A program made the translations under genes and the position numbers. From the NCBI RefSeq assembly GCF_016863175.1, contig NZ_BOOJ01000006.1, forward strand, positions 1 to 64,000: 64,000 nucleotides of DNA, read 5' to 3'. Shown here piece by piece: positions 42,164 through 51,284 of the stretch (the first letter of the stretch is position 1; every line of letters begins with the position of its first letter). The stretch is from Paraplanobispora siamensis (GTDB lineage Bacteria > Actinomycetota > Actinomycetes > Streptosporangiales > Streptosporangiaceae). The notes below the pieces were generated by a model that saw only the letters and a program-made list of their open reading frames with translations, made no database searches and was not told the origin of the DNA.

Positions 42164-42802
42164 ATGCCGTACCGCAATCCCCTCGCCTCATCCGCCGACC
42201 TCGACGGATTCCGGCTGGAGGGGGAGGGCGCGATCTCGTTCCCCCGGGGCAGGATGCGCCTGGAGAGCCTGCGGCCCCCCGAGGACGGGCAGGACGCCAA
42301 CATCGTCCTGTGGTGCCCGGAGGACTTCCCCCCGGACATCACCGTCGAGTGGGACTTCTGGCCCGTCCACGAGCCGGGCCTGTGCATCCTGTTCTTCCAC
42401 GCCAGGGGCAGGAAGGGCGAGGACCTGTTCGACCTCGCGCCCCGGACCGGCCCCTACGAGCAGTACCACCACGGCGACCTGGACGCCTACCACGTGTCCT
42501 ACTACCGCCGCATGTGGCCCTCCGAGCGCCGCCTGCACACCTGCAACCTGCGCAAGAGCCACGGCTTCCACCTCGTCGCCCGGGGAGCGGACCCGCTCCC
42601 GGCGGCGCTGGACGCCCAGGGACCGTACCCGGTGCGCCTGACCGTCCACCGGGGAGAGATCACCTTCCGGATCGGCGACCTGGTCTCCTTCCGCTGGCGG
42701 GACGAGAACCCGCTGCCCGGAGGGAAGATCGGCTTCCGGCAGATGGCCCCGATGATCGGGGAGTACGCGAACCTGCGGGTCACCCCCGGCGGTGCCCGAT
42801 GA
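42164..42802 (+). CDS. DUF1961 family protein (YesU-like)
   Basis: This 212-residue beta-rich protein has no signal peptide and reads ITVEWDFWPVHEPGLCILFFHARG, YHHGDLDAYHVSYYRR and LRKSHGFHLVARGADPL, a pattern I associate with the DUF1961/YesU family encoded in the rhamnogalacturonan cluster of Bacillus subtilis. Its fold is concanavalin-like; the activity is not known. The ATG at 42164 follows the CebR-type operator. Its stop overlaps the next start by 4 bases (ATGA), so it heads a tightly coupled operon of uptake and depolymerisation genes. Confidence 0.8.
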   Translation: MPYRNPLASSADLDGFRLEGEGAISFPRGRMRLESLRPPEDGQDANIVLWCPEDFPPDITVEWDFWPVHEPGLCILFFHARGRKGEDLFDLAPRTGPYEQYHHGDLDAYHVSYYRRMWPSERRLHTCNLRKSHGFHLVARGADPLPAALDAQGPYPVRLTVHRGEITFRIGDLVSFRWRDENPLPGGKIGFRQMAPMIGEYANLRVTPGGAR

Positions 42803-43422
42803 GCGCCTGGCCGATCCGGCTCTACGCGGCCTGCGACGAGCTGGTGTGGGCGCTGCGGCTCAACCTCGCCTGGATCGTGTTCACCCTCGCCGGCGGGGTG
42901 GTGCTGGGAATCGGCCCCGCGACCGTCGCGGCGTACACGCTGGCCCGGCGGCACGCCCGGTCCGAGGCGCCGCGGCTCTGGCCGGAGTTCGCGGCCGTCT
43001 ACCGCCGGGAGTTCGCGCGCGGCTCGCTGCTGGTGCTCCCGCCGCTGGCGGTGGCGGGCGTGCTGTACGGCAACCACCTGTACTTCTCGGCCCTCGGGCT
43101 GGGAACGGCCCCGCCCGGGCTGGTCACCTTCGCGGGGCTGCTCGCGGTGGCCGCCGTCACGGCCTACCTGCTGCCCATGTACGTCCACTACGACCTGCGG
43201 CCCCTGGCCTGCCTGCCCAAGGCGTCGCGGCTGGCCCTGGCCCGCCCCGCGTCCACGGTCCTGCTGCTGTTCGTCTTCACGGCGGTGGCGTTCGCCGCCG
43301 CGACCTTCCCGTTCCTGGCGCTCACGCTGGCCGGCGGCGCCTGGATCCAGCTCGACACCTGGCTCTGCCTGCGCTTCTTCGCCGAGAACGAGGCGCACCT
43401 GCACCCGAAAGGCATTCGATGA
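42799..43422 (+). CDS. YesL-like membrane protein (DUF624)
   Basis: This 207-residue protein has about five membrane helices (NLAWIVFTLAGGVVLGIGPATVAAY, GSLLVLPPLAVAGVL, LVTFAGLLAVAAVTAYLLPMYVHY, STVLLLFVFTAVAFAAATFPFLAL). The early GIGPATVAAYTLAR stretch matches the DUF624/YesL family, whose members accompany sugar ABC transporters of the Lpl/Yte type. Its start and stop overlap both neighbours by 4 bases (ATGA). A role as an accessory or sensor subunit of the transporter is inference. Confidence 0.82.
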   Translation: MSAWPIRLYAACDELVWALRLNLAWIVFTLAGGVVLGIGPATVAAYTLARRHARSEAPRLWPEFAAVYRREFARGSLLVLPPLAVAGVLYGNHLYFSALGLGTAPPGLVTFAGLLAVAAVTAYLLPMYVHYDLRPLACLPKASRLALARPASTVLLLFVFTAVAFAAATFPFLALTLAGGAWIQLDTWLCLRFFAENEAHLHPKGIR

Positions 43423-44969
43423 ACACCACCCCCCGCCGGCTGCTGGCCGGAACGATCGCCCTGACGACCGCGCTCCTCGCCTCCGCCTGCGGCAGCGACG
43501 ACTCGGGGCAGCAGGCCGCGAGCAACGAGCTGACCATGATGGTCCCGCTGTTCGGCACCGCCCCCGACCCCGGCGGTGAGGTGCACAAGGCGGTCGAGAA
43601 GATCGTCGGCAAGAAGCTAAAGATCACCTGGGTGCCCAACGCCGAGTACCAGGACAAGACCAACGTCACGCTCGCCTCGGACACGATCCCGCAGGTCATG
43701 GTCGTCCAGGGCAAGATCCCCTCGTTCGTCCAGGCCGCGCAGGCCGGGGCGTTCTGGGAGCTCACCGGCAAGCTGGACAAGTACCCGAATCTCAAGGCCA
43801 AGTCCGAGCAGGCCGAGCGCAACGCCTCCATCAACGGCAAGGTCTACGGCATCTACCGGGTCCGTCCGCTGCTGCGCTCGGCGGTGCTGTACCGCAAGGA
43901 CTGGCTGGACAAGCTGGACCTGAAGGTCCCCGAGACCGTCGACGAGCTCTACGAGGTCGCCAAGGCCTTCACCGAGAAGGACCCGGACGGCAACGGCAAG
44001 AAGGACACCTACGGACTGATCATCCCCAAGTGGCCCACGCCGGTCTTCTGCAGCTCCAGCCCGTACAACGTGGTCGAGACCTGGTTCGGCGCCCCGAACT
44101 GCTACGGCGACCGCGGCGGCAAGCTCGTGCCCGCCTTCGACACCGAGGAGTTCTACACCGCCAACCGGTGGCTGAAGAAGATGGTCGACGAGGGCCTGGT
44201 CAACCCGGACTTCGCCACCCTGGACTCGGCCAAGTGGAACGACCCGTTCTACCAGGGCAAGGGCGGCATCATCATCGACGTCAACGTCCGCGCCACCCAG
44301 ATGTACGGCCTGCTCAAGGAGCAGGACCCGGAGAACTACGGTGACAAGCTCGCGATGGGCGGCAACCTCAAGCGCTCCGACGGCCAGAAGTTCTCCCACC
44401 CCTTCGACGGCTACAACGGCTTCCTGGCCGTCTCCAGGCAGAGCGTGCGCACCGAGGTGGAGCTGGACGAGGTGCTGAAGGCCCTGGACAGGCTGGCGAC
44501 CAAGGAGGGCCAGGCCCTGCTGGCCAACGGCATCGAGGGCCGGAACTTCAAGCTGGAGAACGGCTTCGACGTGCCGATCGACGACGACGACCCGGCGGTC
44601 AAGACCATCAACAACGACGTGGACTTCGCCTTCATCCAGCTGGGCACCTGGGCCACCATCGGCATGGGCGTCTACGAGTCGATGCCCGCCAGCGAGGCCG
44701 AGCGGGAGAACCTGAGGCTCCGCAAGGAGCTGATGGAGCTCGACCTGCAGACGGCGGTGCACAACCCGACCCTGCCGCTCGTCTCGCCCACCTACGTCAG
44801 CAAGGGCGCGACCCTCGACCCCATCGTCTCCGACGCCCGGGTGAAGTACCTGGCCGGTGAGATCACCGAGGAGCAGCTCCGGGCCGAGGTCAAGCGCTGG
44901 CACGAGAGCGGCGGCGACCAGGTGATCGCCGAGATCAACGACCTGCACGCCAAGCTCGGCGGCAGCTGA
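43419..44969 (+). CDS. lplA: Extracellular sugar-binding lipoprotein (LplA/YtcQ-like)
   Basis: This 516-residue ABC-transporter binding protein has a lipoprotein signal with Cys24 in LLASACGS. The mature part is a two-lobe family 1-type binding fold with MVPLFGTAPDPGGEV, YRKDWLDKLDLKVPETVDELY and YNGFLAVS. DPDGNGKKDTYG at about 187 matches an EF-hand-like calcium loop, as seen in alginate- and pectin-oligomer binding proteins. The size matches LplA/YtcQ-type proteins that import unsaturated rhamnogalacturonan or pectin fragments. Its ATG overlaps the YesL stop by 4 bases. An 11-bp hairpin separates it from the permeases. Confidence 0.9.
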   Translation: MNTTPRRLLAGTIALTTALLASACGSDDSGQQAASNELTMMVPLFGTAPDPGGEVHKAVEKIVGKKLKITWVPNAEYQDKTNVTLASDTIPQVMVVQGKIPSFVQAAQAGAFWELTGKLDKYPNLKAKSEQAERNASINGKVYGIYRVRPLLRSAVLYRKDWLDKLDLKVPETVDELYEVAKAFTEKDPDGNGKKDTYGLIIPKWPTPVFCSSSPYNVVETWFGAPNCYGDRGGKLVPAFDTEEFYTANRWLKKMVDEGLVNPDFATLDSAKWNDPFYQGKGGIIIDVNVRATQMYGLLKEQDPENYGDKLAMGGNLKRSDGQKFSHPFDGYNGFLAVSRQSVRTEVELDEVLKALDRLATKEGQALLANGIEGRNFKLENGFDVPIDDDDPAVKTINNDVDFAFIQLGTWATIGMGVYESMPASEAERENLRLRKELMELDLQTAVHNPTLPLVSPTYVSKGATLDPIVSDARVKYLAGEITEEQLRAEVKRWHESGGDQVIAEINDLHAKLGGS

Positions 44970-44982
44970 CCCGACCTCTGAC

Positions 44983-45009
44983 GAGGGGCCCGGCGCACCC
45001 GGGCCCCTC
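44983..45009 (+). promoter_or_regulatory. Intercistronic 11-bp hairpin between binding protein and permease
   Basis: GAGGGGCCCGG (44983-44993) pairs perfectly with 44999-45009 over a 5-base loop, just before the AAAGGAGG ribosome site of the permease. It may protect the binding-protein mRNA or partly terminate, giving excess binding protein. Confidence 0.6.
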
Positions 45010-45028
45010 CCGGTGAAAGGAGGCCGCT

Positions 45029-46000
45029 GTGGCCACCGACCTGGCGCCGCCTCCTGTGAAGGCGGTCCCCGATCCCGGGCGCGAGACCGAGAAGGTGCCG
45101 ATCCGCGTCGCGCTGCTGCGGTACCGCTGGCTGTACCTGATGCTCATCCCGGGCCTGATCTACTTCGCGCTCTTCAAGTACCTGCCGATGTACGGCCTGA
45201 CGATCGCCTTCCAGGACTTCGTGCCGTTCCTCGGCTACTCGGGCAGCGAGTGGGTGGGGTTCAAGCACTTCGAGGACCTGTTCACCGGCCCCGACTTCGG
45301 CCGCCTGCTGTCCAACACGCTGATCCTCGCGCTGCTGACGGTGATCTTCGTCTTCCCGGCGCCGATCATCGTCGCGCTGATGCTGAACGAGCTGCGGGTC
45401 GGCGTGCTCAAGCGCTCGATCCAGTCCCTGATCTACATCCCGCACTTCCTGTCCTGGACGATCGTCGCCTCCTTGACGTACCTGCTGTTCGCGGTGGACT
45501 TCGGAGTGATCGCGAACTTCATCCACGACGTGCTCGGCGGTCCCAGGGTCGACTACGTCGCGCAGGCGGACTGGTTCCGGCCGATCATCATCATGCAGAC
45601 GCTGTGGAAGGCGACCGGCTGGGGCACGATCATCTATCTGGCCGCGCTGGCGAGCGTGGACCCGAACCTGTACGAGGCGGCGCGCATGGACGGCGCCGGG
45701 CGACGGCGGCAGTTCTGGCACATCACGCTGCCCGCCATCCGCCCCACGATCGTGGTCATGGCCATCCTGACCTCGGGCAACCTGCTCGACGCCAGCTTCG
45801 AGCAGATCTGGCTGATGACCAACTCGCTGAACCGCTCGGTCGCCGACGTGTTCGACAGCTACGTCTACTACGTCGGCATCACCCAGGGCGCCTTCAGCTA
45901 CTCCACCGCCGTCGGCCTGTTCAAGGGCCTGGCCGGCGTCGTCCTGATCTTCGGCTCCAACTGGCTGGCCAAGCGCCTGGGCCAGCGCGGACTGTTCTAG
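45029..46000 (+). CDS. lplB: Sugar ABC transporter permease (LplB-like)
   Basis: This 323-residue permease has six membrane helices. FKYLPMYGLTIAFQDFVPFLGY near the start is typical of the LplB/YtcP branch, and the EAA loop that docks the ATPase is YEAARMDGAGRRRQFWHITLP at about 210-230. The GTG at 45029 has a perfect AAAGGAGG site. It forms the transmembrane pore with the next gene. No ATPase gene is in the operon, so a shared MsmX/MsiK-type ATPase elsewhere must serve, as is normal for this family. Confidence 0.92.
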   Translation: MATDLAPPPVKAVPDPGRETEKVPIRVALLRYRWLYLMLIPGLIYFALFKYLPMYGLTIAFQDFVPFLGYSGSEWVGFKHFEDLFTGPDFGRLLSNTLILALLTVIFVFPAPIIVALMLNELRVGVLKRSIQSLIYIPHFLSWTIVASLTYLLFAVDFGVIANFIHDVLGGPRVDYVAQADWFRPIIIMQTLWKATGWGTIIYLAALASVDPNLYEAARMDGAGRRRQFWHITLPAIRPTIVVMAILTSGNLLDASFEQIWLMTNSLNRSVADVFDSYVYYVGITQGAFSYSTAVGLFKGLAGVVLIFGSNWLAKRLGQRGLF

Positions 46001-46012
46001 GGAGCGCCCGGC

Positions 46013-46888
46013 ATGTCGGTCAACCACTACAAGTCCTTCGGCAGCCGCGTGTTCGACGCGCTCAACATCGCGCTGCTCGTCGCGCTGGCCCTGGTCACGG
46101 TGCTGCCGCTGCTCTACGTCCTGGCCGGGTCGTTCGCCACCGAGTCGGAGATCGCCACCCGGCCGTTCTTCCTCTGGCCGGAGAAGTTCGTCACCGACAC
46201 CTACGAGTACATCTTCGGCACCGGCGCCTTCGTCCGCGCCCTGATCACCACGATCTGCGTGACGGCGGTGGGCACGGCGGTCCAGGTCATGCTGACCCTC
46301 ACCATGGCCTACCCGCTGGCCAAGCGGTACCTGCCGGGCCGCGCGCTGGTGCTGAACCTGGTCATCTTCACGCTGGTGTTCAGCGGCGGCATGGTCCCCA
46401 CCTACCTGGTGGTCCGCGACCTCGGGCTGCTCGACAGCTACTGGGCGCTGATCCTGCCGCTGGCGATCAACCCGTTCTACCTGATCATCGTCAAGAGCTT
46501 CTTCCAGGAGCTGCCGCAGGCGCTGGAGGAGGCGGCGCGCATCGACGGCTGCAGCGAGATGGGCGTCTTCCTCAAGATCGTTCTTCCGCTCTCCAAGCCG
46601 ATCATCGCGACGTTCTCGTTGTTCTACGCGGTGGGCATCTGGAACGACTACGTCTCGCCGCTGCTGTACATCGACGACTCCAGCAAGTGGACGCTCCAGG
46701 TGCTGGTCCGCCAGCTCACCAGCGCCGACGCCGAGAACGCCCTGGCCCAGCTCGACTCGGTGTTCTTCCCGGCGGAGGGCCTGAAGTTCGCGGTCATCGT
46801 CATCGCGACGCTGCCGATCCTGTTCTTCTATCCGTTCCTGCAGAAGTACTTCGCCAAGGGCGTGCTGATCGGGTCGGTGAAGGAGTGA
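46013..46888 (+). CDS. lplC: Sugar ABC transporter permease (LplC-like)
   Basis: This 291-residue permease has six membrane helices and an EAA loop, EEAARIDGCSEMGVFLKIVLP, at about 175-195. GGMVPTYLVVRDLGLLDSYWAL and NPFYLIIVKSFFQELP are typical of the LplC/YesQ branch. It starts 12 bases after LplB, with GGGAGCG as ribosome site, and its stop overlaps the next gene by 4 bases (GTGA). Together with LplA and LplB it imports oligosaccharides, probably from pectin. Confidence 0.92.
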   Translation: MSVNHYKSFGSRVFDALNIALLVALALVTVLPLLYVLAGSFATESEIATRPFFLWPEKFVTDTYEYIFGTGAFVRALITTICVTAVGTAVQVMLTLTMAYPLAKRYLPGRALVLNLVIFTLVFSGGMVPTYLVVRDLGLLDSYWALILPLAINPFYLIIVKSFFQELPQALEEAARIDGCSEMGVFLKIVLPLSKPIIATFSLFYAVGIWNDYVSPLLYIDDSSKWTLQVLVRQLTSADAENALAQLDSVFFPAEGLKFAVIVIATLPILFFYPFLQKYFAKGVLIGSVKE

Positions 46889-49563
46889 CGGCCGCAGGAG
46901 CGATCGAGGGAGGGACGGCCGGGGCGGCGACGGTGCTGCGCTGGCTGGAGGGGCCGTGCCGGCAGGGCGTGACCTGGGGCGTGCCCTGGCCGCGCGGGAC
47001 CGTGCGGCCCGGCGCCCCCTTCGCGCTCGCCGACGGCACCCCCGTGCAGAGCTGGACCACCGCCACCTGGCCCGACGGCTCGGTCAAGTGGTCGGCCCAC
47101 GCAGTCGGCCCGCAGGCCGTGCCCGCGCGGTCCTACGAGCTGGTCCCGGGCGCCGAGCCCGCCGCGCCGGGGGAGCCGGTGACGGTCACCCGCGACGGTG
47201 ACGTGCTCCGGGTGTCCACCGGGCCGGTCGCCTGGACCCTGCCGGGGGGAGGCGGGACGGACCTGGTCACCTCCGTCGCGTACGGCGGCGCCGAGATCGC
47301 GCGTGAGGTGCGCCTGGTCAGCCTGCGCCAGGACACCCCCGAGGAGGACGGCTCGCGGGTCCGCGCGCCGTACACCGGGAGGGTCGCCCGGGTCGTCGTC
47401 GAACAGGACGGGCCGGTGCGCGCGGTCGTACGGCTGGAGGGCCGGCACGTCCCCGACGAGGGCACCGGGGTGGGCACGGGGGAGGCCGCCGGGGAAGGCG
47501 CCGCGGAGGGCGGGTCCTGGCTGCCGTTCACCGTGCGCCTGTACTTCTACGCCGGGGCGGCGGACGTGCGCGTCGTGCACAGCTTCGTCTGGGACGGCGA
47601 CGCCTCCCGGGACTTCCTGGCCGGGCTGGGCCTGCGGGCGCGGGTGGTCATGCGCGACGCGCTCCACGACCGGCACGTCCGGCTGGCCGGGGCGGAGGGC
47701 TTCCTCGCCGAGGCCGTCCGGGGCCTGACCGGCCTGCGCCGCGATCCGGGCGAGGCCGTACGGCGGGCGCAGGTCGGGGGCCGTTCGGCCGGTGAGATCG
47801 GCGACCCCGAGGTGGCCGGGCGGCTCCATCTGATCCCGGCCTGGAACGACTACACCCTCGACCAGTCCAGCGCCGACGGCTTCACCCTGCGCAAGCGCAC
47901 CGCGCCCGGCCACGCCTGGGTCGCCGTCCCGGCGGGCACCAGGTCGCGGGGGTACGGCTACGTCGGGGGCGCCGGCGGCGGCCTGGGCTTCGGGCTGCGC
48001 GACTTCTGGCGGCTGCACCCCACCCGGCTGGACATCCGCGGCGCCGCGACCGACCTGGCCACGGCCACCGTCTGGCTCTGGTCGCCCGGCGCCCCGCCCA
48101 TGGACCTGCGCTTCTGGCACGACGGGATGGGCCAGGACACCCACGCCGGGCAGCTCGAAGGGCTGGAGATCACCTACGAGGACCACGAACCCGGCTTCGG
48201 CGACCCGCACGGCGTCGCCCGCACCCACGAGCTGACCCTGCGGGCCTGCCCGGCCACCCCGCCGGCCGCCGAGCTGGCGGAGTACGCCGCCCTGCTGGAG
48301 AGCCCCGGCCTGCTGACCGTCAGCCCCGGGCGGATGCGGGCGGCGGGCGTGTTCGGCACCTGGTCGCCGCCCGACCGGTCTGCCCCGGCCGCCGCGGCGA
48401 TCGAGGACAGGCTGGACTTCCTGTCGGATTTCTACGCGCGCCAGCGCGAGGAACGCCGCTGGTACGGGTTCTGGGACTACGGCGACGTCATGCACGCCTA
48501 CGACCCCGACCGGCACACCTGGCGCTACGACGTGGGCGGCTACGCCTGGGACAACTCCGAGCTCTCGCCGGACCTGTGGCTGTGGTACCAGTACCTGCGC
48601 ACCGGGCGGGCCGACGTCTTCCGCCTGGCCGAGGCGATGACCCGGCACACCGGCGAGGTCGACGTCTACCACCTCGGCCGCTGGAAGGGCCTGGGGTCCC
48701 GGCACAACGTGCAGCACTGGGGGTGCAGCTGCAAGCAGCTGCGCGTCTCCAACGCCGCCTACCGGCGCTTCTTCTACTATCTGACCGCCGACGAGCGCAC
48801 CGGGGACCTGCTGGACGAGCTGGCCGCGCCCGAGGAGACGTTCCTGGCCGTCGACCCGCTGCGCAAGGTCCGCCGCGACGTCTACACCCCCGACCCCGCC
48901 GCGCTGTCGGTGGGCCTGGGCGTGGACTGGGGGGCGCTGGCCGCCGCCTGGCTCACCCGCTGGGAGCGGCACGGCGACGAGCGGGCCAGGGACCGGCTGC
49001 TGGGCACGATGGCCGACATCGGGGCGCTGCCGTACGGCTTCCTCACCGGTGAGGCCCGCCTGGACCTGGCCACCGGCCGGTTCGGCACCGCCCGGGAGGT
49101 CATCGACGTCTCCCACCTGTCGGCGCTGTTCGGGCTGCCGGAGATCTGCGCCGAGCTGATCGACCTGGAGCTGGGCGTGCCCGGCTTCGAGCGGGCCTGG
49201 CTGGACTACTGCCGCCTGTACCTCGCCCCCGCCGAGCGGCAGGCCGCCGAGGTGGGCCGGGCGCTGTCCGGCATCTCGATGATCCAGGCGCACAGCAGGC
49301 TCGCCGCCTACGCCGCGGCCCGCACCGGCGACGCGGAGCTCGCCCGGCTCGCCTGGCGGAAGTTCTTCCACGACGAGGGCGACCGGCTCAACGTCAACCC
49401 GCTGCAGCGGCAGGACGACTGGCGGCTGACCGAGGTGCGCGGCCCGGCCGTGCTCATGCCGGTCACCGAGGCGCCGTTCGTCTCCACCAACGACGCCGCC
49501 CAGTACGGCCTGGCCGCCATCCAGAACCTGGCGCTCATCGGGGACCGGATCACCGCTCCCTGA
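46885..49563 (+). CDS. Exo-rhamnogalacturonan lyase-like protein (PL26/YetA family)
   Basis: This 892-residue protein matches the PcRGLX/YetA family of rhamnogalacturonan exolyases. It has an N-terminal beta-rich region (about 10-330: WGVPWPRGTV, WPDGSVKWSAHAV) and a helical-barrel middle and C-terminus (about 480-890: WYGFWDYGDVMHAYD, NVQHWGCSCKQLRVSN, STNDAAQYG). There is no signal peptide, so it should act on imported oligomers in the cytoplasm. In Bacillus subtilis yetA sits beside lplABCD, the same arrangement as here. The GTG at 46885 overlaps the permease stop by 4 bases. Catalytic residues cannot be assigned with certainty from sequence alone. Confidence 0.82.
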   Translation: MTAAGAIEGGTAGAATVLRWLEGPCRQGVTWGVPWPRGTVRPGAPFALADGTPVQSWTTATWPDGSVKWSAHAVGPQAVPARSYELVPGAEPAAPGEPVTVTRDGDVLRVSTGPVAWTLPGGGGTDLVTSVAYGGAEIAREVRLVSLRQDTPEEDGSRVRAPYTGRVARVVVEQDGPVRAVVRLEGRHVPDEGTGVGTGEAAGEGAAEGGSWLPFTVRLYFYAGAADVRVVHSFVWDGDASRDFLAGLGLRARVVMRDALHDRHVRLAGAEGFLAEAVRGLTGLRRDPGEAVRRAQVGGRSAGEIGDPEVAGRLHLIPAWNDYTLDQSSADGFTLRKRTAPGHAWVAVPAGTRSRGYGYVGGAGGGLGFGLRDFWRLHPTRLDIRGAATDLATATVWLWSPGAPPMDLRFWHDGMGQDTHAGQLEGLEITYEDHEPGFGDPHGVARTHELTLRACPATPPAAELAEYAALLESPGLLTVSPGRMRAAGVFGTWSPPDRSAPAAAAIEDRLDFLSDFYARQREERRWYGFWDYGDVMHAYDPDRHTWRYDVGGYAWDNSELSPDLWLWYQYLRTGRADVFRLAEAMTRHTGEVDVYHLGRWKGLGSRHNVQHWGCSCKQLRVSNAAYRRFFYYLTADERTGDLLDELAAPEETFLAVDPLRKVRRDVYTPDPAALSVGLGVDWGALAAAWLTRWERHGDERARDRLLGTMADIGALPYGFLTGEARLDLATGRFGTAREVIDVSHLSALFGLPEICAELIDLELGVPGFERAWLDYCRLYLAPAERQAAEVGRALSGISMIQAHSRLAAYAAARTGDAELARLAWRKFFHDEGDRLNVNPLQRQDDWRLTEVRGPAVLMPVTEAPFVSTNDAAQYGLAAIQNLALIGDRITAP

Positions 49564-49628
49564 CCCGTCACCCTCTGGGCCGCCACCCTCCGCGCCGTCA
49601 CCATCTGAGGCGCCGGCCCCGACCGGAG

Positions 49629-49657
49629 CCCGGCCCCGGTTCCCGCCGGGGGCCGGG
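49629..49657. terminator. Bidirectional terminator between PL26 and GH51 genes
   Basis: A 9-bp perfect stem, CCCGGCCCC (49629-49637) with 49649-49657, lies between the two convergent genes. Confidence 0.65.
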
Positions 49658-49662
49658 GCCCG

Positions 49663-51156
49663 TCACGCGCCGAGGCGGATGACGTTCCAGGACAGCGGGG
49701 GCAGCGTCGCGCGCAGCCGGCCGTCCTCGACCGCGGCGCCCTCCAGCGGGCGGGGCCGTACCCGGTCGGGGTCCTCGCGAGTGTTGCTGGCGTGCCGGTC
49801 GTCGTCGGCGAGCGTCTCGTGGGAGAGCACGCGGAGCCCGCCCAGCGCCCGGACGTCCACGGTCAGCTCCATCGGCCCGTCCAGCGCGCGGTTGACGGCG
49901 AAGACCGTGACGGCGCCGTCGTCCCCGTCGCGCACGGCGGTGGCGTGCAGCAGCGGCGCCTCGCCGTACTTGGCGGTCTCGACGACGGGGGAGACGGGCT
50001 CGACGCGCAGCACCTCGCCGCGGCCGTACCTGGCGGCCTGGGCGAACGGGTGGAAGATCGTCTGGCGCCAGGCCGGTCCGCCGGGCTCGGTCATGATGGG
50101 GGCGATCACGTTGACCAGCTGGGCCTGGCAGGCGATCTTGACCCGGTCCGCGTGGCGGAGCAGGGCGATCAGCATGCCGCCCACGGCCACCGCGTCGGTG
50201 AGCGAGTAGGTGTTCTCCAGCAGCCGGGGCGCCTTCTCCCAGGGCCGGGCCTCCTCCTCCAGCGGCTTCATGTACCAGACGTTCCACTCGTCGAACGACA
50301 GGGTGATCCGCTTGCGCCGCTTGAGCTTGGCCCGCACGTGGTCGCAGGTGGCCACCACGCCCTCGATGAAGTCCTCCATGGCCGAGCCGGAGGCGAGGAA
50401 ACTGGCCGGGTCGTCGTCCTCCTCCCGGTAGTAGGCGTGCAGCGACACGTGGTCGACGTCGTCGTAGGCGGTCGTCAGGATCTCCGCCTCCCAGGCGCCG
50501 AAGGTCGGCATGTCGTGGTGGGAGCTGCCGCAGATCACCAGTTCGAGGCTCGGGTCGATCATCCGCATGGCCCGGGCGGTCGCCGCGGCGAGCGTCCCGT
50601 AGTCGGCGGCGGGCCGGTGCCCGATCTGCCAGGAGCCGTCCATCTCGTTGCCCAGGCACCACAGCCGGATGCCGTACGGCTCCGCCGCGCCGTGCTCGGC
50701 CCGCAGGTCGGACAGGTACGTGCCGCCCGGGTGGTTGGCGTACTCCAGCAGGTCACAGGCTTCCTGGACGCCCCGCGTGCCGAGGTTGACCGCCATCATC
50801 GGCTCGATCCCCGCTCTGGCGGCCCAGAGGGCGAACTCGCCCAGGCCGAACTCGTTGGTCTCGATCGACCGCCACGAGGGCTCCAGCCGCACCCGGCGAT
50901 CGGGGCCGACGCCGTCCTCCCACCGGTGACCCGAGACGAAGTTGCCGCCCGGGTAGCGCACGACGGTGACGCCCAGCTCGCGCACCAGGTCGAGCACGTC
51001 GCGGCGCAGGCCGTGCTCGTCGGCGGTGGGATGGCCGGGCTCGTGGATGCCGGTGTAGACGCATCGGCCCAGATGTTCGACGAAGGAGCCGAACAGCCGG
51101 GGGTCGGCGGAGCCGATGGAGAAGGAGGGGTCGAGGGTGAAGGAGGCGCGGTGCAT
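49663..51156 (-). CDS. abfA: Alpha-L-arabinofuranosidase, GH51
   Basis: This 497-residue retaining GH51 enzyme releases arabinose from arabinan, arabinogalactan or arabinoxylan side chains. The acid/base Glu171 is in CLGNEMDGSWQIGH and the nucleophile Glu290 in TLSFDEWNVWY. The N-terminus LFGSFVEHLGRCVYTGI and the C-terminal beta-sandwich (about 380-497) match intracellular bacterial enzymes; there is no signal peptide. The substrate fits the arabinan side chains of rhamnogalacturonan I, whose backbone the neighbouring operon handles. An operator-like site identical to that of lacI lies 34 bases before its start. Confidence 0.93.
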   Translation of the reverse strand: MHRASFTLDPSFSIGSADPRLFGSFVEHLGRCVYTGIHEPGHPTADEHGLRRDVLDLVRELGVTVVRYPGGNFVSGHRWEDGVGPDRRVRLEPSWRSIETNEFGLGEFALWAARAGIEPMMAVNLGTRGVQEACDLLEYANHPGGTYLSDLRAEHGAAEPYGIRLWCLGNEMDGSWQIGHRPAADYGTLAAATARAMRMIDPSLELVICGSSHHDMPTFGAWEAEILTTAYDDVDHVSLHAYYREEDDDPASFLASGSAMEDFIEGVVATCDHVRAKLKRRKRITLSFDEWNVWYMKPLEEEARPWEKAPRLLENTYSLTDAVAVGGMLIALLRHADRVKIACQAQLVNVIAPIMTEPGGPAWRQTIFHPFAQAARYGRGEVLRVEPVSPVVETAKYGEAPLLHATAVRDGDDGAVTVFAVNRALDGPMELTVDVRALGGLRVLSHETLADDDRHASNTREDPDRVRPRPLEGAAVEDGRLRATLPPLSWNVIRLGA

Positions 51157-51189
51157 TTATGCCCTTCCGATCACTGCCGGGTCACGGAA

Positions 51190-51200
51190 GATTAAAACGT
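51190..51200. promoter_or_regulatory. Operator-like site E (GATTAAAACGT)
   Basis: It is identical over 11 bases to site A before lacI. Position 34 bases upstream of the GH51 start codon fits an operator. Confidence 0.6.
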
Positions 51201-51284
51201 GTCAGCCCGCCGTACGCCATGCTCGGGACGGGGCGCCCGGTGCCGGTGAGCCGGGAACCCGGTGAGTCCGGGGAACCGGTGAGC

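Noticed and set aside
45013-46884. The open frame that continues upstream of the PL26 gene through both permease genes
   Set aside because: This part is out of frame with the well-supported LplB and LplC permeases. The PL26 homology begins at the GTG that overlaps the LplC stop.
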